Source of the DNA: Drosophila persimilis
Lineage: Eukaryota > Arthropoda > Insecta > Diptera > Drosophilidae
Length of the DNA: 64,000 bases
Direction of reading: 5' to 3'
Assembly (NCBI RefSeq): GCF_003286085.1
Contig: NW_020825329.1
Location: 1,054,001 to 1,118,000 of the forward strand
Shown: positions 18,990 through 31,900 of the stretch, in pieces
Layout: each line of letters begins with the position of its first letter
How positions within the stretch are numbered: position 1 is the first letter of the stretch
Program-made: the position numbers and the translations under genes
Notes under the pieces: generated by a model
What the model was told of the DNA's origin: nothing
Databases searched by the model: none
Seen by the model: only the letters and a program-made list of their open reading frames with translations

Positions 18990-21900
18990 ATGGAGAGTTC
19001 AGATTTCGCGGGGCCAACCAAAGGAGGAGTAGCAACAGCTACATCAGCTGAATCCGAAGATCTAAACAAGGAGCAAATATTGCATTCGGAGCGGCAAACA
19101 GCAAATGATATGGATACAGAGGAAAGTTTAGAAAGTAATGTAGCCACCAACTTGTCTGGCTTTCGGTGGAAACGTGTTCTTAATCCGACAGGACCACAGC
19201 CGCGTCCGAGACACGGCCATCGTGCAATAAACATAAAGGAGCTTATGGTTGTTTTTGGCGGTGGAAATGAAGGAATCGTTGACGAATTACATGTTTATAA
19301 CACAGGTATTTTTAGTTCAGCATAATTTAAAAACATGCATTTTCTCACTAAAACTTCGTGTCGTGTCTTTCATCACATTGCAGTTACGAATCAATGGTAC
19401 GTGCCAGTGCTGAAAGGCGATGTCCCTAATGGATGCGCTGCTTATGGGTTTGTTGTTGAGGGAACTCGGATGTTTGTTTTCGGTGGAATGATTGAATACG
19501 GAAAGTACTCAAACGAGCTTTATGAGCTCCAAGCGACCAAGTGGGAGTGGAGGAAAATGTACCCTGAATCTCCAGACAACGGCTTATCACCGTGTCCACG
19601 CTTGGGACACAGTTTCACAATGGTTGGCGAAAAGATTTTTCTCTTTGGTGGACTTGCAAATGAATCAGACGACCCAAAAAACAATATTCCAAAGTAAATA
19701 GTAGTTTCGCTAGAATGTGGACTCTGTAACAAATTGTTTTGTATTTGACTAGATATTTGAATGATTTGTACATACTGGATACACGGGGAGTTCACAGTCA
19801 CAATGGTAAATGGATAATACCAAAAACATATGGCGATAGTCCGCCACCCCGCGAGTCCCACACTGGAATTTCGTTTTCCAGCAAAAACACTGGAAAATTG
19901 AATCTATTAATATATGGAGGAATGAGTGGCTGTCGTTTGGGGGATTTGTGGTTGCTTGATACTGGTAATATCACTTCATTTTATTAGCACTTGCTTAACG
20001 ATTCTCATGGTATCGTTTGAACTATTTATTGTCAGATTCCATGACTTGGTCCAAACCACGCACACTCGGACAGGCACCACTGCCGCGCTCATTACATAGC
20101 TCAACGATGATTGCCAATAAGATGTATGTTTTTGGCGGATGGGTTCCCTTGGTAATCAACGACTCCAAGTCGACAACGGAGCGCGAATGGAAATGTACAA
20201 ATACGCTTGCGGTCCTGGATTTGGGTACGTACATATAGTGTTTTTATATCATTACTAGACCTCGGATTTTGCATATTTTATTCATCAGCATAGTCGTGGG
20301 CTCATTATTAATTTTTGTTCAATTGATTTCCTTTGACTATATTTGAAAAGCACTTGGCTGGGGGATCGGAGGATCGGAGGTGCTGCGAGTACGAGTCATC
20401 AGAATTTTTCTATCTTAATCCTTTAAAAATATGCAAAATCCGAGGTCTAATCATTACTATACATACCTCCTGCATTTTGTGGTAGCTTTTAAGGCCCATA
20501 AATAGAGTAAAACTTTAATAATTAAGACTTAGCTTAGCTAATTCAAATATAGCTTAAATAAAATAAAATCGAAATTTGTATACCCGATACTTAAAATTAT
20601 TATAGGGGTGTGGATGTATGTAACGTCCAGAAGGAAGCGTTTCCGACCCCATAAAGTATATATATTCTTGATCAGCATCAATAGCCGAGTCGATTGAGCC
20701 ATGTCTGTGTGTTTGTCTGTCCGTCTGTCCGTCCGTTCGTCCGTCCGTCTGTCCGTCCCTATGGGCGCCTAGATCTCAGAGACTATAATTTCGTCCCACC
20801 CCCTTCCGCTATGGAGCTAGAGCAACCAAATTTAGTATCCACACCTCTGTTAGATCTCACTGTTTCAAGTGTATTTCAAAATCTGTGGCATCCACAATAT
20901 TGAAAATACGAGAATACGAAATAAATACGAAATTAAACCCACAATCATAGAGAATGACCATATTTACCAGATTGCCGATCGGATCATTTTTATAGCCAAA
21001 AGTAACAAATCAATTTGCAGTTGCAACGCAGTGCCCGACGACACGTTCAGACACGTTTTCTGTATCTCCCGAACACACTCATTGTCGCTCAATATAGCCA
21101 TACTGAGTATGTATCAGGTATAAATGTAGAGTTACGGTCGCAGCAGCAACTCATTTGTATTGAACTTTTAAACAAAATTTTGTTTTATTATTAAATTAAT
21201 TTTTTAAATATAAATAAAAAAAATTAATGCATTTAATTATTTCTAAAGACTGGTATCAAAAAAATAAATATATATAATCATATTCTGGTTGTGGGCTTCT
21301 CCGATCCGAAAGCAGAATTACCATCTGATAGAAAACGAGGGGGAACGTTGTGAGTTGCTGCGGACACCGCAACTCTACAGTTATACCCGATACTAAGTCA
21401 GTATGGCTCTCCTCCGGCAGACGCCGCTAATATTAAGCGACACGACGAAGAGTGCGTGCGAGAGAGACAGAAAATCAGTCTGAGCGTGACGTCGGGCGCT
21501 GCGTAGCCAGTGCAAATTGATTTGTTTCTTTTGGCTATAAAAATGATCCGATCTGATCCAGATCAGCAATCTGATAGATATGGTCGTTATCTATGATTCT
21601 ACGTTTTTAGTTTTCTCGAATCTGCAATATTGTGGATGCAACAGATTTTCGTCCTTTGTGTGGGCGGAAGGGGGTATGGCGAAATTTTGAGATATACGTT
21701 TTATAGTGAGATCTAACAGGAGTGCGGATACCAAATTTGGTTACTCTAGCGTGAATAGTCTCTGAGATTTGTGAATATCCCCAGATTTTCGTCCTTTGCG
21801 GGGGTGGAAGGGGGTGTGGCGAAATTTTGAAACAAACTCGGTCTCGGTCCGATATCTTAGGAGTGTGGATACCAAATTTGGTTGCTCTAGCTTTTATAGT

Positions 21901-24900
21901 CTCTGAGATCTAGGCGCTAATGTTTTACTCTAAGCAAAGCCGCCTATGCTACCTGTGTGTTAGAGAGAGACAGGGCGAGAAAAAATGAAATTGTTTTCTT
22001 GATGCTGGCTAAAATAATAATACTATCAATTCAGATTCTGCAGTCTAAAAGATATGGTCATTCTCTACGATTCTGCGTTTTTGGTTTTATCGTATCTTTA
22101 AAAATGTGGATGCCACAGATTTTCGTCCTTTGTGGGGGCGGAAGTGGGCGGGGCGAAGTTTTGAAATATTTTTGTAGCAGTGACATATCACAGAATTCTG
22201 GATCCAAAACATCGTTGCTCTAGCTCTTATAGTCTTTCAGCACTAGGCGCTGAAGGGGACGGACAGACGGACAGACAGACATGGCTCAATCGACTCGGCT
22301 ATTGATGCTGATCAAGAATATATATACTTTATGGGGTCGGAAATGATTCCTTCTGGACGTTACACACATCCATTTTCACCACAAATCTAATATACCCCAA
22401 TACTAATTTTGAGTATCGGGTATAAAAAGGGATCCTTGCGAGGGATGCGATTTGTTCAGAATTTACACGCAGAAAATGTTATGCCTCGAATGTCGCGGCT
22501 GTAGTACTACATCTAATAAAATTACACGGATGACAATTTCAAAAGCAACCAAAAAATATTATTTTTCAAGAATAAAAGTGATGGTCATATGTATGTATCT
22601 GTGAGATACATTTAGATCTGTAAAAATAAAATTTCGGGCGACGATGACTACCCAAATTTTTTTTATAAAATCAATAAAGACTTATTTGAATATAATTCTG
22701 TCCCGATAAAAGAATCTAAATGTATTAACAGTTAACTAATTTAACGAATTAACTTTATTATTATACCCAATACTTAAAATGAGTATAGGGGTATAATAGA
22801 TTTGTGGTGAAAATGGATGTGTGTAACGTCCAGAAGGAAGCGTTTCCGACCACATAAAGTATACATAGAGCTAGACTTCTGTGATATGTCACTGTTACAA
22901 GTATATTTCAAAAGAAAACACAAAGGGCGAAAATCTGTGGCATCCACAATTTCAAAGATACGAGAAAACAAATAGAATCGTAGAGAATAACTATATCTTC
23001 TAGACTGCAATCTGAGCCAGATTGAATTATTATTATAGCCAGAATGATGGAAATAATTTCATTCTTTCTCGCTCTGTCTCTCTCTAACACACAAGTTTCA
23101 TGGTTGTCTTCGCATATTGCAAAAAGTGAGCGCTTAGATCTCAGAGACTATAATATACCAAAAAAAAAAAATACCAACCAAATTTGGTATCCACACTCCT
23201 GTCAGATCTCACTGTTACATGTGTATTTCAAAATTTCGCCCCACCACCATCCGCCTCCACAAAGGATGAAAACCTGTGGCATCCACAATATTGAAAAAAC
23301 GAGAAAATTACGCCCACAATCATAGAGAATGACCATATCAGATTGCCGATCAGATCGCATCATTATTATAGCCAAAAGTAACAAATCAATTTGCAGTGGC
23401 TACGCAGCGCCCGACGACATGTTCAGACACGTTTTCTGTCTCTCTAATGTTAATTTTTGAAGTGCATCTCGGTATTTTATAGCCACGTCTTTCCTTATTA
23501 TTATTATTTCCTTGCCAAATTTAACCTTAGAGTCAATATGTCTAATTAAGAATTATAAGTGAATCCCATTGTCAAAATATGTCTGGCATTATAAAATTGA
23601 TCACATGTTTTTAGCCATCAGAAAGATATAGAATATATACACACATAATTCTATATATTCTGATTAAGACGACAAGCCGATTCAATCTAGCTATTTTTGT
23701 CTGACCGTCTTTTTAAATGCACTTTGATTATTTTTAATTTTTTTTAGACACTATGACCTGGGACAATGTCACCTTGGATACTGTGGAGGAAAACGTACCA
23801 AGAGCTCGTGCCGGCCACTGTGCAGTTGGCATCCAAAGTCGCCTGTATGTGTGGTCAGGACGGGATGGCTACCGCAAAGCATGGAACAACCAGGTTAGGG
23901 TGAGATATTCTCCTGTTAAAGTTTTAAGAAACTCGTTGCATTCGAATATAATTTTAATTGATATACAACACACTCTCCTTCACAGGTTTGCTGCAAAGAC
24001 CTATGGTATTTGGAGGTGACGAAACCTCTTTACGCAGTTAAAGTGGCACTTGTGCGCGCATCCACACATGCTCTTGAGCTCTCTTGGACTGCAACCACCT
24101 TTGCAGCCGCATATGTTTTGCAGATTCAAAAAATAGAGCAAGCAGCAAATCCGACCTCGAAGCAATCAGCTCAAAGTCTGGTGCAATATGGAACAACGTC
24201 TACAGTAGCCCCCCCAGCAAATGGCTCCGAAATTACACCGTCAGTTGGAGTCGAAGCTGCAGCTGCTTCATTAAAGTTTGAAAAGAGTCAAATTTCAGTG
24301 CTGCATCATGCGGCGGGGGCTGCGAGTGCATCCGAAGCAACCGTTCAGCCAGCAACAACTACGACTAAGCCTGCATCGGTATCGGGTAGCGTGGCTTTCA
24401 CTGACATTTCGCAATCTCCATCACCAAACACACAATTGCAAATGAAACCCATCTCTCGATTGTTAGTCGAAGCTGCTGCTGCTTCATTGAAATTCGAAAA
24501 GAGTCCGGGCTCAATGCTTCAACATGCTGTGGGTGCTGCTAGCTCATCCGAAGCCGTCGGTCAACCACCATCAACTGCGACTAAGACTGCATCCGCACTG
24601 GCAAGCGTGGGATTCACTGACGTTCTACAATCGGCATCACCAAACACACAATTTCAAGTGAAACCTGTCACAGCTGTGGCCGGAACTTCTTTTACTGTAC
24701 CAACATCGACGGTCGGTGTGCAACCGCAGATATCCATAATCAGCAGTACTGCGGTTTCAGTCGGAGGTAATGCTGCCACCACCAGTAGTAGCAGTGGCAT
24801 GCTGCAAAAGTTTCGTCCCAGTGTAGCCCCTTCAAGAACAGGTTCCACCACAACAGCAGTAGCAACAGTAGGCGGCGGTGACACTATGGCTGTACGCGTG

Positions 24901-27900
24901 TCTGGTTCAATGCCATCGAACGTTGTGCTTAGTTCTTCGGCTTCAAGTGGCAGCCTACGCCTAGTACCCAACGTAACTGCATCTCAGACACTGCGCATAG
25001 CAACCACACATAGCACTGGGGGAGGCGCTGCAACTAATATATTAAAAACAGCACTACCGAGCACTGCTGTTCAATCGCAGCACACGGGACAGGCGACAAC
25101 GTCAATAGGTGGAAAGCAGTACTTTATCCAAAAACCGCTAACCCTGGCCCCAAATGTGCAGCTTCAGTTTGTTAAGACGAGCAGTGGCGGCATGACGGTT
25201 CAGACACTACCAAAGATGAACTTTAATATAGCCAAAGGCGCTACTTCACAGAGTCTTTCGATTGCAAATCAGCAGTTGTCTGCTGGCTCCGCTCAGATTC
25301 AGGTAAGGCAAGAAACTTACCAACCAAAATACATTACTTGTAATTGAACATTTTTTCTTAAAGATTACTTCAGGATCACAAAAGTCGGCGTCTTCGGCTG
25401 GTTCAACAGCTTCATCAGTGGCAGGATCGACGACGTCTACTAGCCAGCATAATAAACCTATTGTATCTGGAAACGTACTGAAGCTTGTTTCGCCCCACGC
25501 AATGACCAGTGGCGGCAAATTAATCATGAAAAATTCAAACATTCTGCAGATGGGCAAGGTGACGCCAAACGTAATGGGCGGAAAGCCCGCTTTCGTTATA
25601 ACAAACAAGCAGGGGACGCAACTGGGCAACCAGCAGATCATTATTGTTACCACTGGCGGCAGTCTGCGAACTGTTCCTGCCAGCACTGTGATGAGCACAG
25701 CTGGGACAGGAACGGGGGCAAGCATAGTTAGTATAGTAGGCTCTACGTCGACCACCACTAGTACACTACAGGCGATTGGTGCGCAACGAGCAGTGATATC
25801 CAACCAGAGTGGCGTCAAAATGATACGCAACATATCATCAGCACCGGGATCACTAGCGACAGGTCAGAAAGTGAGTAGCTCTCCTCTACAGCAAAAGACA
25901 GCACTATATATAGGCGGAAAACCGGTCACTGTAATGAGCACGAATGCAGGCGTTGCTGGATCTGGAAGTAACTCAAATAAACTAGTGGTTTTACCAGGGA
26001 CAAGTGCGACCAACGTGGGTTCTACTACGACACTTAGCGCCAGAAAAAGCTTCGTTAACATTTTTAATGCCGGTGGCAGTTCGCGTGCACTGACATTGGC
26101 GACCAAGAGTGTGCCAGCCAAGATTGTGCAGTCGGCACAGGTACAGGTACAAAAGGATTCTGTAGCCGAAAAGAGCGCTCCGATTACGAATATAGCGGAT
26201 ACTGATCCGATGGACGATATAATAGAGCAGTTGGATGGTGCTGGCGATCTATTACAAAAACATCCTACCCATGAAGCCCAAGGGAGATCTGAAGAGGGGG
26301 TGAATGACGACAATGCCACATCTACGTCAATGTCAGCATCAGGCCGGTCTGAAGGCCAGTCATCTGCAAGTGGCTCAAGCGATCACAATCAAAGCATAAC
26401 AGACCAACAAGTGGGCATTGTTGAAGATATTACCGGCGTTAGCAGCACTACTGATGCCAGGGAAACACCGGCGGAAAGCACCGAAAGTGTTAATAGCACT
26501 GAATCCGGGGAAGATAAGATGAATAGCATTGAGTTTACGGTAATTAGTGTTTTCTGAAGAGGATATGACAGCATTTCTCATTATTTTTTTTTTTTTTTAA
26601 AGGCGAAACCTTCATCATCGGAGAGTACCTGCAGCCGACCGACAACGTCTGAGACTGAAGCCGCCACTATACTAACAAACATTAAAGCTGGGGAAACTTC
26701 AGTTTTGGGGAGCGCAGGAGTCGGAAAGGATCCAGCCATCTCCACTACTCGTGGGGCGGGGGCCGACGGGGCTCGAGATACAGATGGCGATTTCAGTCAA
26801 GGTCATATATCTCATCAACACCAAAATGGTTTGTAGCCATTCGTCAGTGACATGGCACTGCTTTGATATTCATGTTATTTTCTCGTTTTAGTGGATGGCT
26901 CACATTTGGAGGCATTAGCTTCAGCAGCTGTGATGCAAGCAGCCACGGCAGATGCTACCGCTTCGATGAACTCTAGTCAAGTGGTCAAAATTTTGGTTGA
27001 ACGATCGGGTAGTGGCACACAGCTAGCAAATGCAATTACTGACAATTCCCAAACCAATGTTTGTACCTTGACAAGTGCTTTACAGCAATCTGTTTATTAA
27101 TTTACTTCGACTGCTTTTTAGGATCAGCAAAACGCCATCGCCGTTGCAGCGCAAAACACCTCACAGAACGATAACGATAAATGGCAAACAGTGGGGGTGT
27201 TCAAAGACCTCTCGCATACAGTTACCAGCTATATTGACTCAAAGTATTTCAACGATACTCTTCTCGAAAGTTTAGATGCCGATAACTTACCGGACTTTAA
27301 TCAATATCCACGTGTCAGCTTAGATCCGGGAACAGCTTATCGCTTTCGGTTGGCTGCTATTAATTCATGTGGCCGTGGTGAATGGGGAGAGGTTTGTTTT
27401 AATTTAATTGATTGAAATTTGTATTTTATCTATTGCCAAATGCCTTCTTACAGATATCCAGTTTTAAAACCTGTTTGCCGGGCTTTCCAGGTGCCCCATC
27501 GGCAATAAAGATTTCAAAGGACGTTAAGGAGGGCGCTCATTTAACATGGGAGCCTCCTCCGGCACAGAAAACAAAAGAGATAGTCGAGTACTCTGTATAC
27601 CTGGCTGTAAAGCCCACGACAAAGGACAAGGCGTTGACGTCTCCACAACTAGCTTTTGTGCGAGTATACGTAGGTGCAGCCAATCAGTGCACAGTGCCGA
27701 ACGCCTCGCTTTCTAACGCACATGTGGATTGCTCGAATAAGCCAGCTATTATATTCCGGATTGCGGCGCGCAACCAAAAGGGTTACGGACCAGCGACTCA
27801 AGTTAGGTGGCTGCAGGGTAATTAAAGATTTAAATATAAAAATATATTTTTATTGCATCACCAATAAATGGTATCCTAAAATTTTTTAACTTCTTGTAGA

Positions 27901-28045
27901 TCCTGCTACAACTAAACTACAGACGCCCGCAAACACGCCAAATTTAAAGCGTGCTCAGGACAAGACTTTCAGTGGCACAGGTAGCCCGGCAAATTCGTAC
28001 TGTTCACCGCAAAAGCGTGGACGTAGCGGGGGCTTGCAAGATTGA
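18990..28045 (+). CDS. Hcf: Host cell factor (HCF), Kelch/Fn3 chromatin co-regulator
   Basis: Nuclear adaptor that links transcription factors to histone-modifying complexes. Coding exons: 18990-19305, 19384-19693, 19753-19964, 20036-20224, 23748-23893, 23986-25302, 25364-26539, 26603-26828, 26892-27058, 27122-27391, 27454-27817, 27900-28045. They total 4,839 nt (1,612 residues plus TGA) with all phases consistent and GT-AG borders. Residues about 58-390 form Kelch repeats ([69 protein letters not shown]). The middle is low-complexity Ser/Thr/Ala/Gly. QLDG at residue 1119 fits Taspase1. The C-terminal third has Fn3 sequence ([40 protein letters not shown]) and ends with basic SPQKRGR, a likely nuclear signal. 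The ATG follows CCACGAC and precedes [13 protein letters not shown]. Confidence 0.96.
20256..20449. mobile_element. hAT-type MITE, 194 bp, in Hcf intron 4
   Basis: Perfect 24-bp terminal inverted repeats start TAGACCTCGGATTTTG (20256-20279) and end CAAAATCCGAGGTCTA (20426-20449). They are flanked by an identical 8-bp duplication ATCATTAC at 20248-20255 and 20450-20457. An 8-bp target duplication and TAG-type ends point to the hAT superfamily. There is no coding capacity, so it would depend on a transposase elsewhere. It sits 31 bp after the donor of exon 20036-20224. The perfect ends imply recent insertion. Confidence 0.85.
20579..21153 (+). mobile_element. DINE-1-like nonautonomous Helitron, 3'-eroded
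   Basis: It starts TATACCCGATACTTAAAATT, then carries the family blocks CCAGAAGGAAGCGTTTCCGA, ATAAAGTATATATATTCTTG, AGCCGAGTCGATTGAGCC and a GTCC/GTCT tract. It keeps the GTAGAGTTACGG part of the terminal hairpin but lacks the CTCG end. It lies in Hcf intron 4. The GTCYGTCC tract is part of the element, not an independent microsatellite. Confidence 0.85.
21336..22424 (-). mobile_element. Full-length DINE-1-like nonautonomous Helitron, 1,089 bp
   Basis: On the minus strand it runs from TATACCCGATACTC to CCCCCTCG, followed by TTTT. A terminal hairpin (21352-21375, arms GAGTT and GCGG against CCGC and AACTC, with a 3-nt bulge) lies 12 nt from the CTCG end, the spacing expected at a Helitron 3' end. 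The body holds two related modules plus a half module, each with a CAGATTTTCGTCCTTTG block and a GGCGAAATTTTGA-type block. No protein is encoded. It resembles the INE-1/DINE-1 and SGM elements of Drosophila. Confidence 0.88.
22762..23445 (+). mobile_element. DINE-1-like copy, 3'-truncated
   Basis: It starts TATACCCAATACTTAAAATG and continues through CCAGAAGGAAGCGTTTCCGA and two module copies. It stops in the TTTTCTGTCTCTCT block before the hairpin and CTCG terminus. The part between the first block and GAGCTAGA is also deleted. Third copy in the same Hcf intron. Confidence 0.85.
26228..26239 (+). other. Hcf: Taspase1-type cleavage site QLD/G in Hcf
   Basis: The codons encode QLDG (residues 1119-1122) within [15 protein letters not shown]. 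Taspase1 cuts after Asp in Q-hydrophobic-D-G, and Drosophila HCF is known to be processed by Taspase1, unlike vertebrate HCF-1, which is cleaved by OGT at its repeats. Cutting here would split off an N-terminal Kelch part and a roughly 490-residue C-terminal part with Fn3. Confidence 0.75.
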
Positions 28046-28081
28046 TCATCTAATTAGATATAGTCTATAGATAGGTGTAGA

Positions 28082-28087
28082 AATAAA
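28082..28087 (+). terminator. Hcf: Candidate Hcf polyadenylation signal AATAAA
   Basis: A canonical AATAAA 37 nt after the Hcf stop codon. A very short 3' UTR would follow. No cleavage site is proven. Confidence 0.45.
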
Positions 28088-28779
28088 GGGGACATGTCAC
28101 CATTAAGATTTACAGTAAATACAACTGCCACCGCCGCAAAAAATACACACTAAAATCGAACCCATTTCAAATATATGTATATATTTGAGAGCTTGGGTAG
28201 AGCATTAACATCGGTGTGAATATATGACCTCCTGATGTGTATGGATGTTAAACACTTGCTATATAAGATGTTCACTGATTAACTTTGTGTAAGAAAATGA
28301 CAAAATGAGAATTGATGAAATATTAATTATATAAAACGAATTTTGAGAATTAATTTTAACTGCTATTTCTTTTGCCGGACCTTTTGGGGGGAACGTTAAT
28401 TTCCAGTGAATTTATTAGATGCATGTCAGGAATTCCAAATTTCGGATATCACCCTGTTCAGGCAAGAGGTACATGGCAATTTAGTGCTCCTTTTATATGT
28501 ATATATACCTACATACATATATAGGAGATCCGATTCTGACCTCCCGCGGACCCAAGCAAATCCATCTACAAGTGATTTATTTCTTTAATCTTATAAACGT
28601 AAACATAACACAAAGGATTTTTTACATGATTTCTAATCTGTTTCCGATAAGTGACGATCCATATAATATTGCACACTGACTTACGGGCACTGTTGTAAGT
28701 ACATACAAACGTAATCGCATTTACATATGGAAATATGTACCTCATTTATAGTATATAGTATATTCATAGAAGTTTGCAC

Positions 28780-28782
<3 letters not shown>

Positions 28783-28816
<34 letters not shown>
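28783..28816. repeat. (TA)n microsatellite
   Basis: Seventeen or so uninterrupted TA units just beyond the dati stop codon, in its probable 3' UTR. Confidence 0.9.
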
Positions 28817-28820
<4 letters not shown>

Positions 28821-28922
28821 ATTCTATTTTAACTGCTGCAATCGACGCAATTACGAAATCGTTGTACTTGATTCTGTATTTCTATCTGTACCTATCCTAC
28901 TGGGCTCAATCACCGCCAAGCT

Positions 28923-31900
28923 TCATGAGCTCGACGGTACTTGTTGCTCTTGCTGATGTGTCGGGAATCGATGCTGTTCGTTACTGTTAGCACTGACATT
29001 GCCATTGCCACCAATTGACTGTTGCTGTTCTGATTCGCTTTTGACGCCGGTACTGGCAGCCAAACGAAATGCCACCTCATGGGAGCGCAGAATTGCTTCG
29101 GCCTGCTGGTGCATGCGAAGAGCGGTTTCTGGATGGTGGTGACTGTGTTGTGAATGGGCTTGCTGAGTACTAGGAGCCACTGCGTGCTGTGAATAAGTTG
29201 ACGCCTGGTGATGATGTTGTTGCTGATGATGGAGGGCCTCTATCGGATTCATTCCTCCTAGTGTTGAGTCTGGTTCTATGGAGCCACGCATCATGTTAAC
29301 GTTCATGTTCATCGCAACGGACGACGCGTTAGCTGATGACTCGTTTTGCATCTGCAAGCTCGGCACATTTATGTTCGGCGAACGGCGGGAATTGTTCCCG
29401 TGAGAGTGCCCGTGCCCTAACAAATGTGACAACTGCTGTTGATGGTGCTGTGGTGTCTGCTGTTGCTGAAGATTATGAGGGTGCTGATGGTGGGGTAAAG
29501 GATGTTCGCCGAGCTGTGAATTGGGCCAAAACAATTACGATTAGTATTTATAAAACAAATCAGGCAACACTTACTGAAAAAAGAGATGAGCGAAAGTCAC
29601 AATTTTAAGATTTTAATACTTGATTTTCACATTTCGACTACTCGTATGCAATGACTGCAATGGCATGCCAGCTTCGTTAATCTCTTATTTCAGTTACCAT
29701 CTCTTACATGCTGTTGGTGCTGGATGGAATGGGGATGCGCGGAGTGGCTTACAAGTGCAGTAGAACCATTGTTGGGATTGTTCATACGCATAGCAGCGGC
29801 AAGATTAACCACAGCAGCTTGGACGGCCGCACTGGGAACATTCGAACAGTCAATCCCATCCTGTGGTGGTCGGGATGCTGCTACAGCTGCGGCTGCTGCT
29901 GCCATTAGTGACATTCGATTGGCAACGTGCAGCCCGGTATCCATATTGTATTGACTCGAATTTGGAAGACGCAGCTCGTTCATTTTGCTGGAATTGCAGC
30001 TGTTGTTATTCGCGCACAGGGTGTTGTTATTGGTGTTGCTAATATTGTTGTGGCTACTGTTCTCAGTTTCACTTAGGCCGTGATCGTGATCATGTTCTTG
30101 ATCTTGATCGGAAGTTGATGACGATGAAAGCCGCCCGTTCGACGAACATTCCGAGTTTGCTGATGGTGACGGGCACTTTGAGTTGGATCCCCCTGAGTTG
30201 GTCACACCCATAGGTAGCACATTTCTCGCCTCTCCAACTCCGATTCCACTGGCAGCACCACTGCCGGCAGCTATAGTGGCCGCTAGTATGCTCTCTCGCT
30301 CTCGTTGCTCTGCTGCCGCTCGGGACTAAAGTATAAGTGTTATATATAGAAATATGTTATTAATTTACGAATAAACCTTTCAAAATTGTACTTAATTGTA
30401 CTTGGCTTTAAAGAACCACAAGACTGAATTTGCTGTTAAATTAAATTAAATTAAATTTCGAAAGTTTGGTTGGAGTATCTTCGCAAACAGAATTGATTTC
30501 CACACAAAGACTTGTTTTTTGATCGACACTCCTAGTTGTCCGATTTTGTTTTTATTTGGACGAGTCAATAAATACAGGAGACCGTTTCTTTGTTTCTTAC
30601 GTTTGGGGTGGACCTAATATCGACTGTTAAAAACTGGGTTTCCTAAGATGAGGTAAATTTGCTTAATAGTGTAGGGAATCGATCGGAATTTTTTATAGAA
30701 GCATAGAAGCAGTGGCCCAAAAATCAGTATCAGAATTATCAGTAGTTTAAATTTCAGGCTTTAATTTGTTTATTATTCGTAGCATACCAAGACGTATTGA
30801 GCCGCGAACTGGTGCTTAGGATCCATACGCATCGACTCCATATGGGTAAGCAGGCCTGTGGGAGGTTGAAATATGATTAAAATGCCGCGAAACCATTTTT
30901 TTTAATACCATTTTCATGTGTGAAAACAGCCTGGCACACACTACAGGGCCACATGCGGAGGCTATTTGGGAGCTGGGAGGTCTCGGCGTGACAAGCCAGA
31001 TGCTTTCGCAGAGATCCTTCGTTGACGTAATGCTTGCCACAGACTGGACATGGATGATTGGCAGTTCTTCTTTTTCCCAGGTAGCTGTCGCTGAGGTTTG
31101 GTCCACTCCCAGTTGGGGGATGTGTAGGTATCCTTGCACAGGTGGATTCGGATGTACATTGTGAGCCAATTGGTATTGGCCCGCCCCCAGATACATTGTC
31201 ATTTCCGTTGCCACCCGCACAATTGATGATCTCACTAAAGTGGGTTGCAGCTGCGGGTATTGGGTGTTTAGGAACTTATATTACAACTATTAAAACTCTC
31301 CTCTGATCTCACCTGTTCCACTTGAAGGTGGGCTCTTTTCTTCATGGACGTGTTTCATATGGTCCATGAGTGCTTCGGTACCAAGAAAGAGCTTATGGCA
31401 TACCGGGCAGGATGTTGCATTGGGACCACCGATGAGTGCCGCATGCTGCTGCAAGACACCAAGATGCAGCTGTAGCTCCTGTCAGTAATATGCGGCATTT
31501 GTTGATTTGTTGGTTGTGATGATGTTTGACACGTGCATATTAAAAGGACATATGAGATCGATAGCGATGCCGATGTCGAAAGGTAGAAAGTAATAGAATG
31601 CCACACGGACGACACCGTAAATGAGAGTGAAAAATGTAGTTATTGTTGTAGTTGTGATTGGGTCAATCTTTACTATTGCATTATTGGATCAGAACTCACT
31701 TTGGATGTGTGCGTCCGCAGACTGGACTCAGTGGCGAATCCCTTTCCACAAATATTACAGTGAAATGGACGATTCTTGGCTCGCTCCACTTGGGCGTCAT
31801 GATTTCGGAGATGTTGCTGCAGATTGGAGAGCTGTATGAAGGCTCGCCCACAGTCGGGCAGGTGGCACTTGTAAGGGCGTTCTCCTGCAATGTTATATGG

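Larger units (their letters stand above)
28046..28922. other. Convergent 3' interval between Hcf and dati
   Basis: 877 bp separate the two stop codons. It holds the Hcf 3' UTR, a (TA)n run at about 28783-28816, and AATAAA signals on the minus strand at 28576-28581 and 28411-28416 that could serve dati. There is no further gene. Confidence 0.7.

Noticed and set aside
20694-20760. GTCT/GTCC microsatellite
   Set aside because: It is an internal part of the DINE-1-like element and recurs at the same place in other copies.
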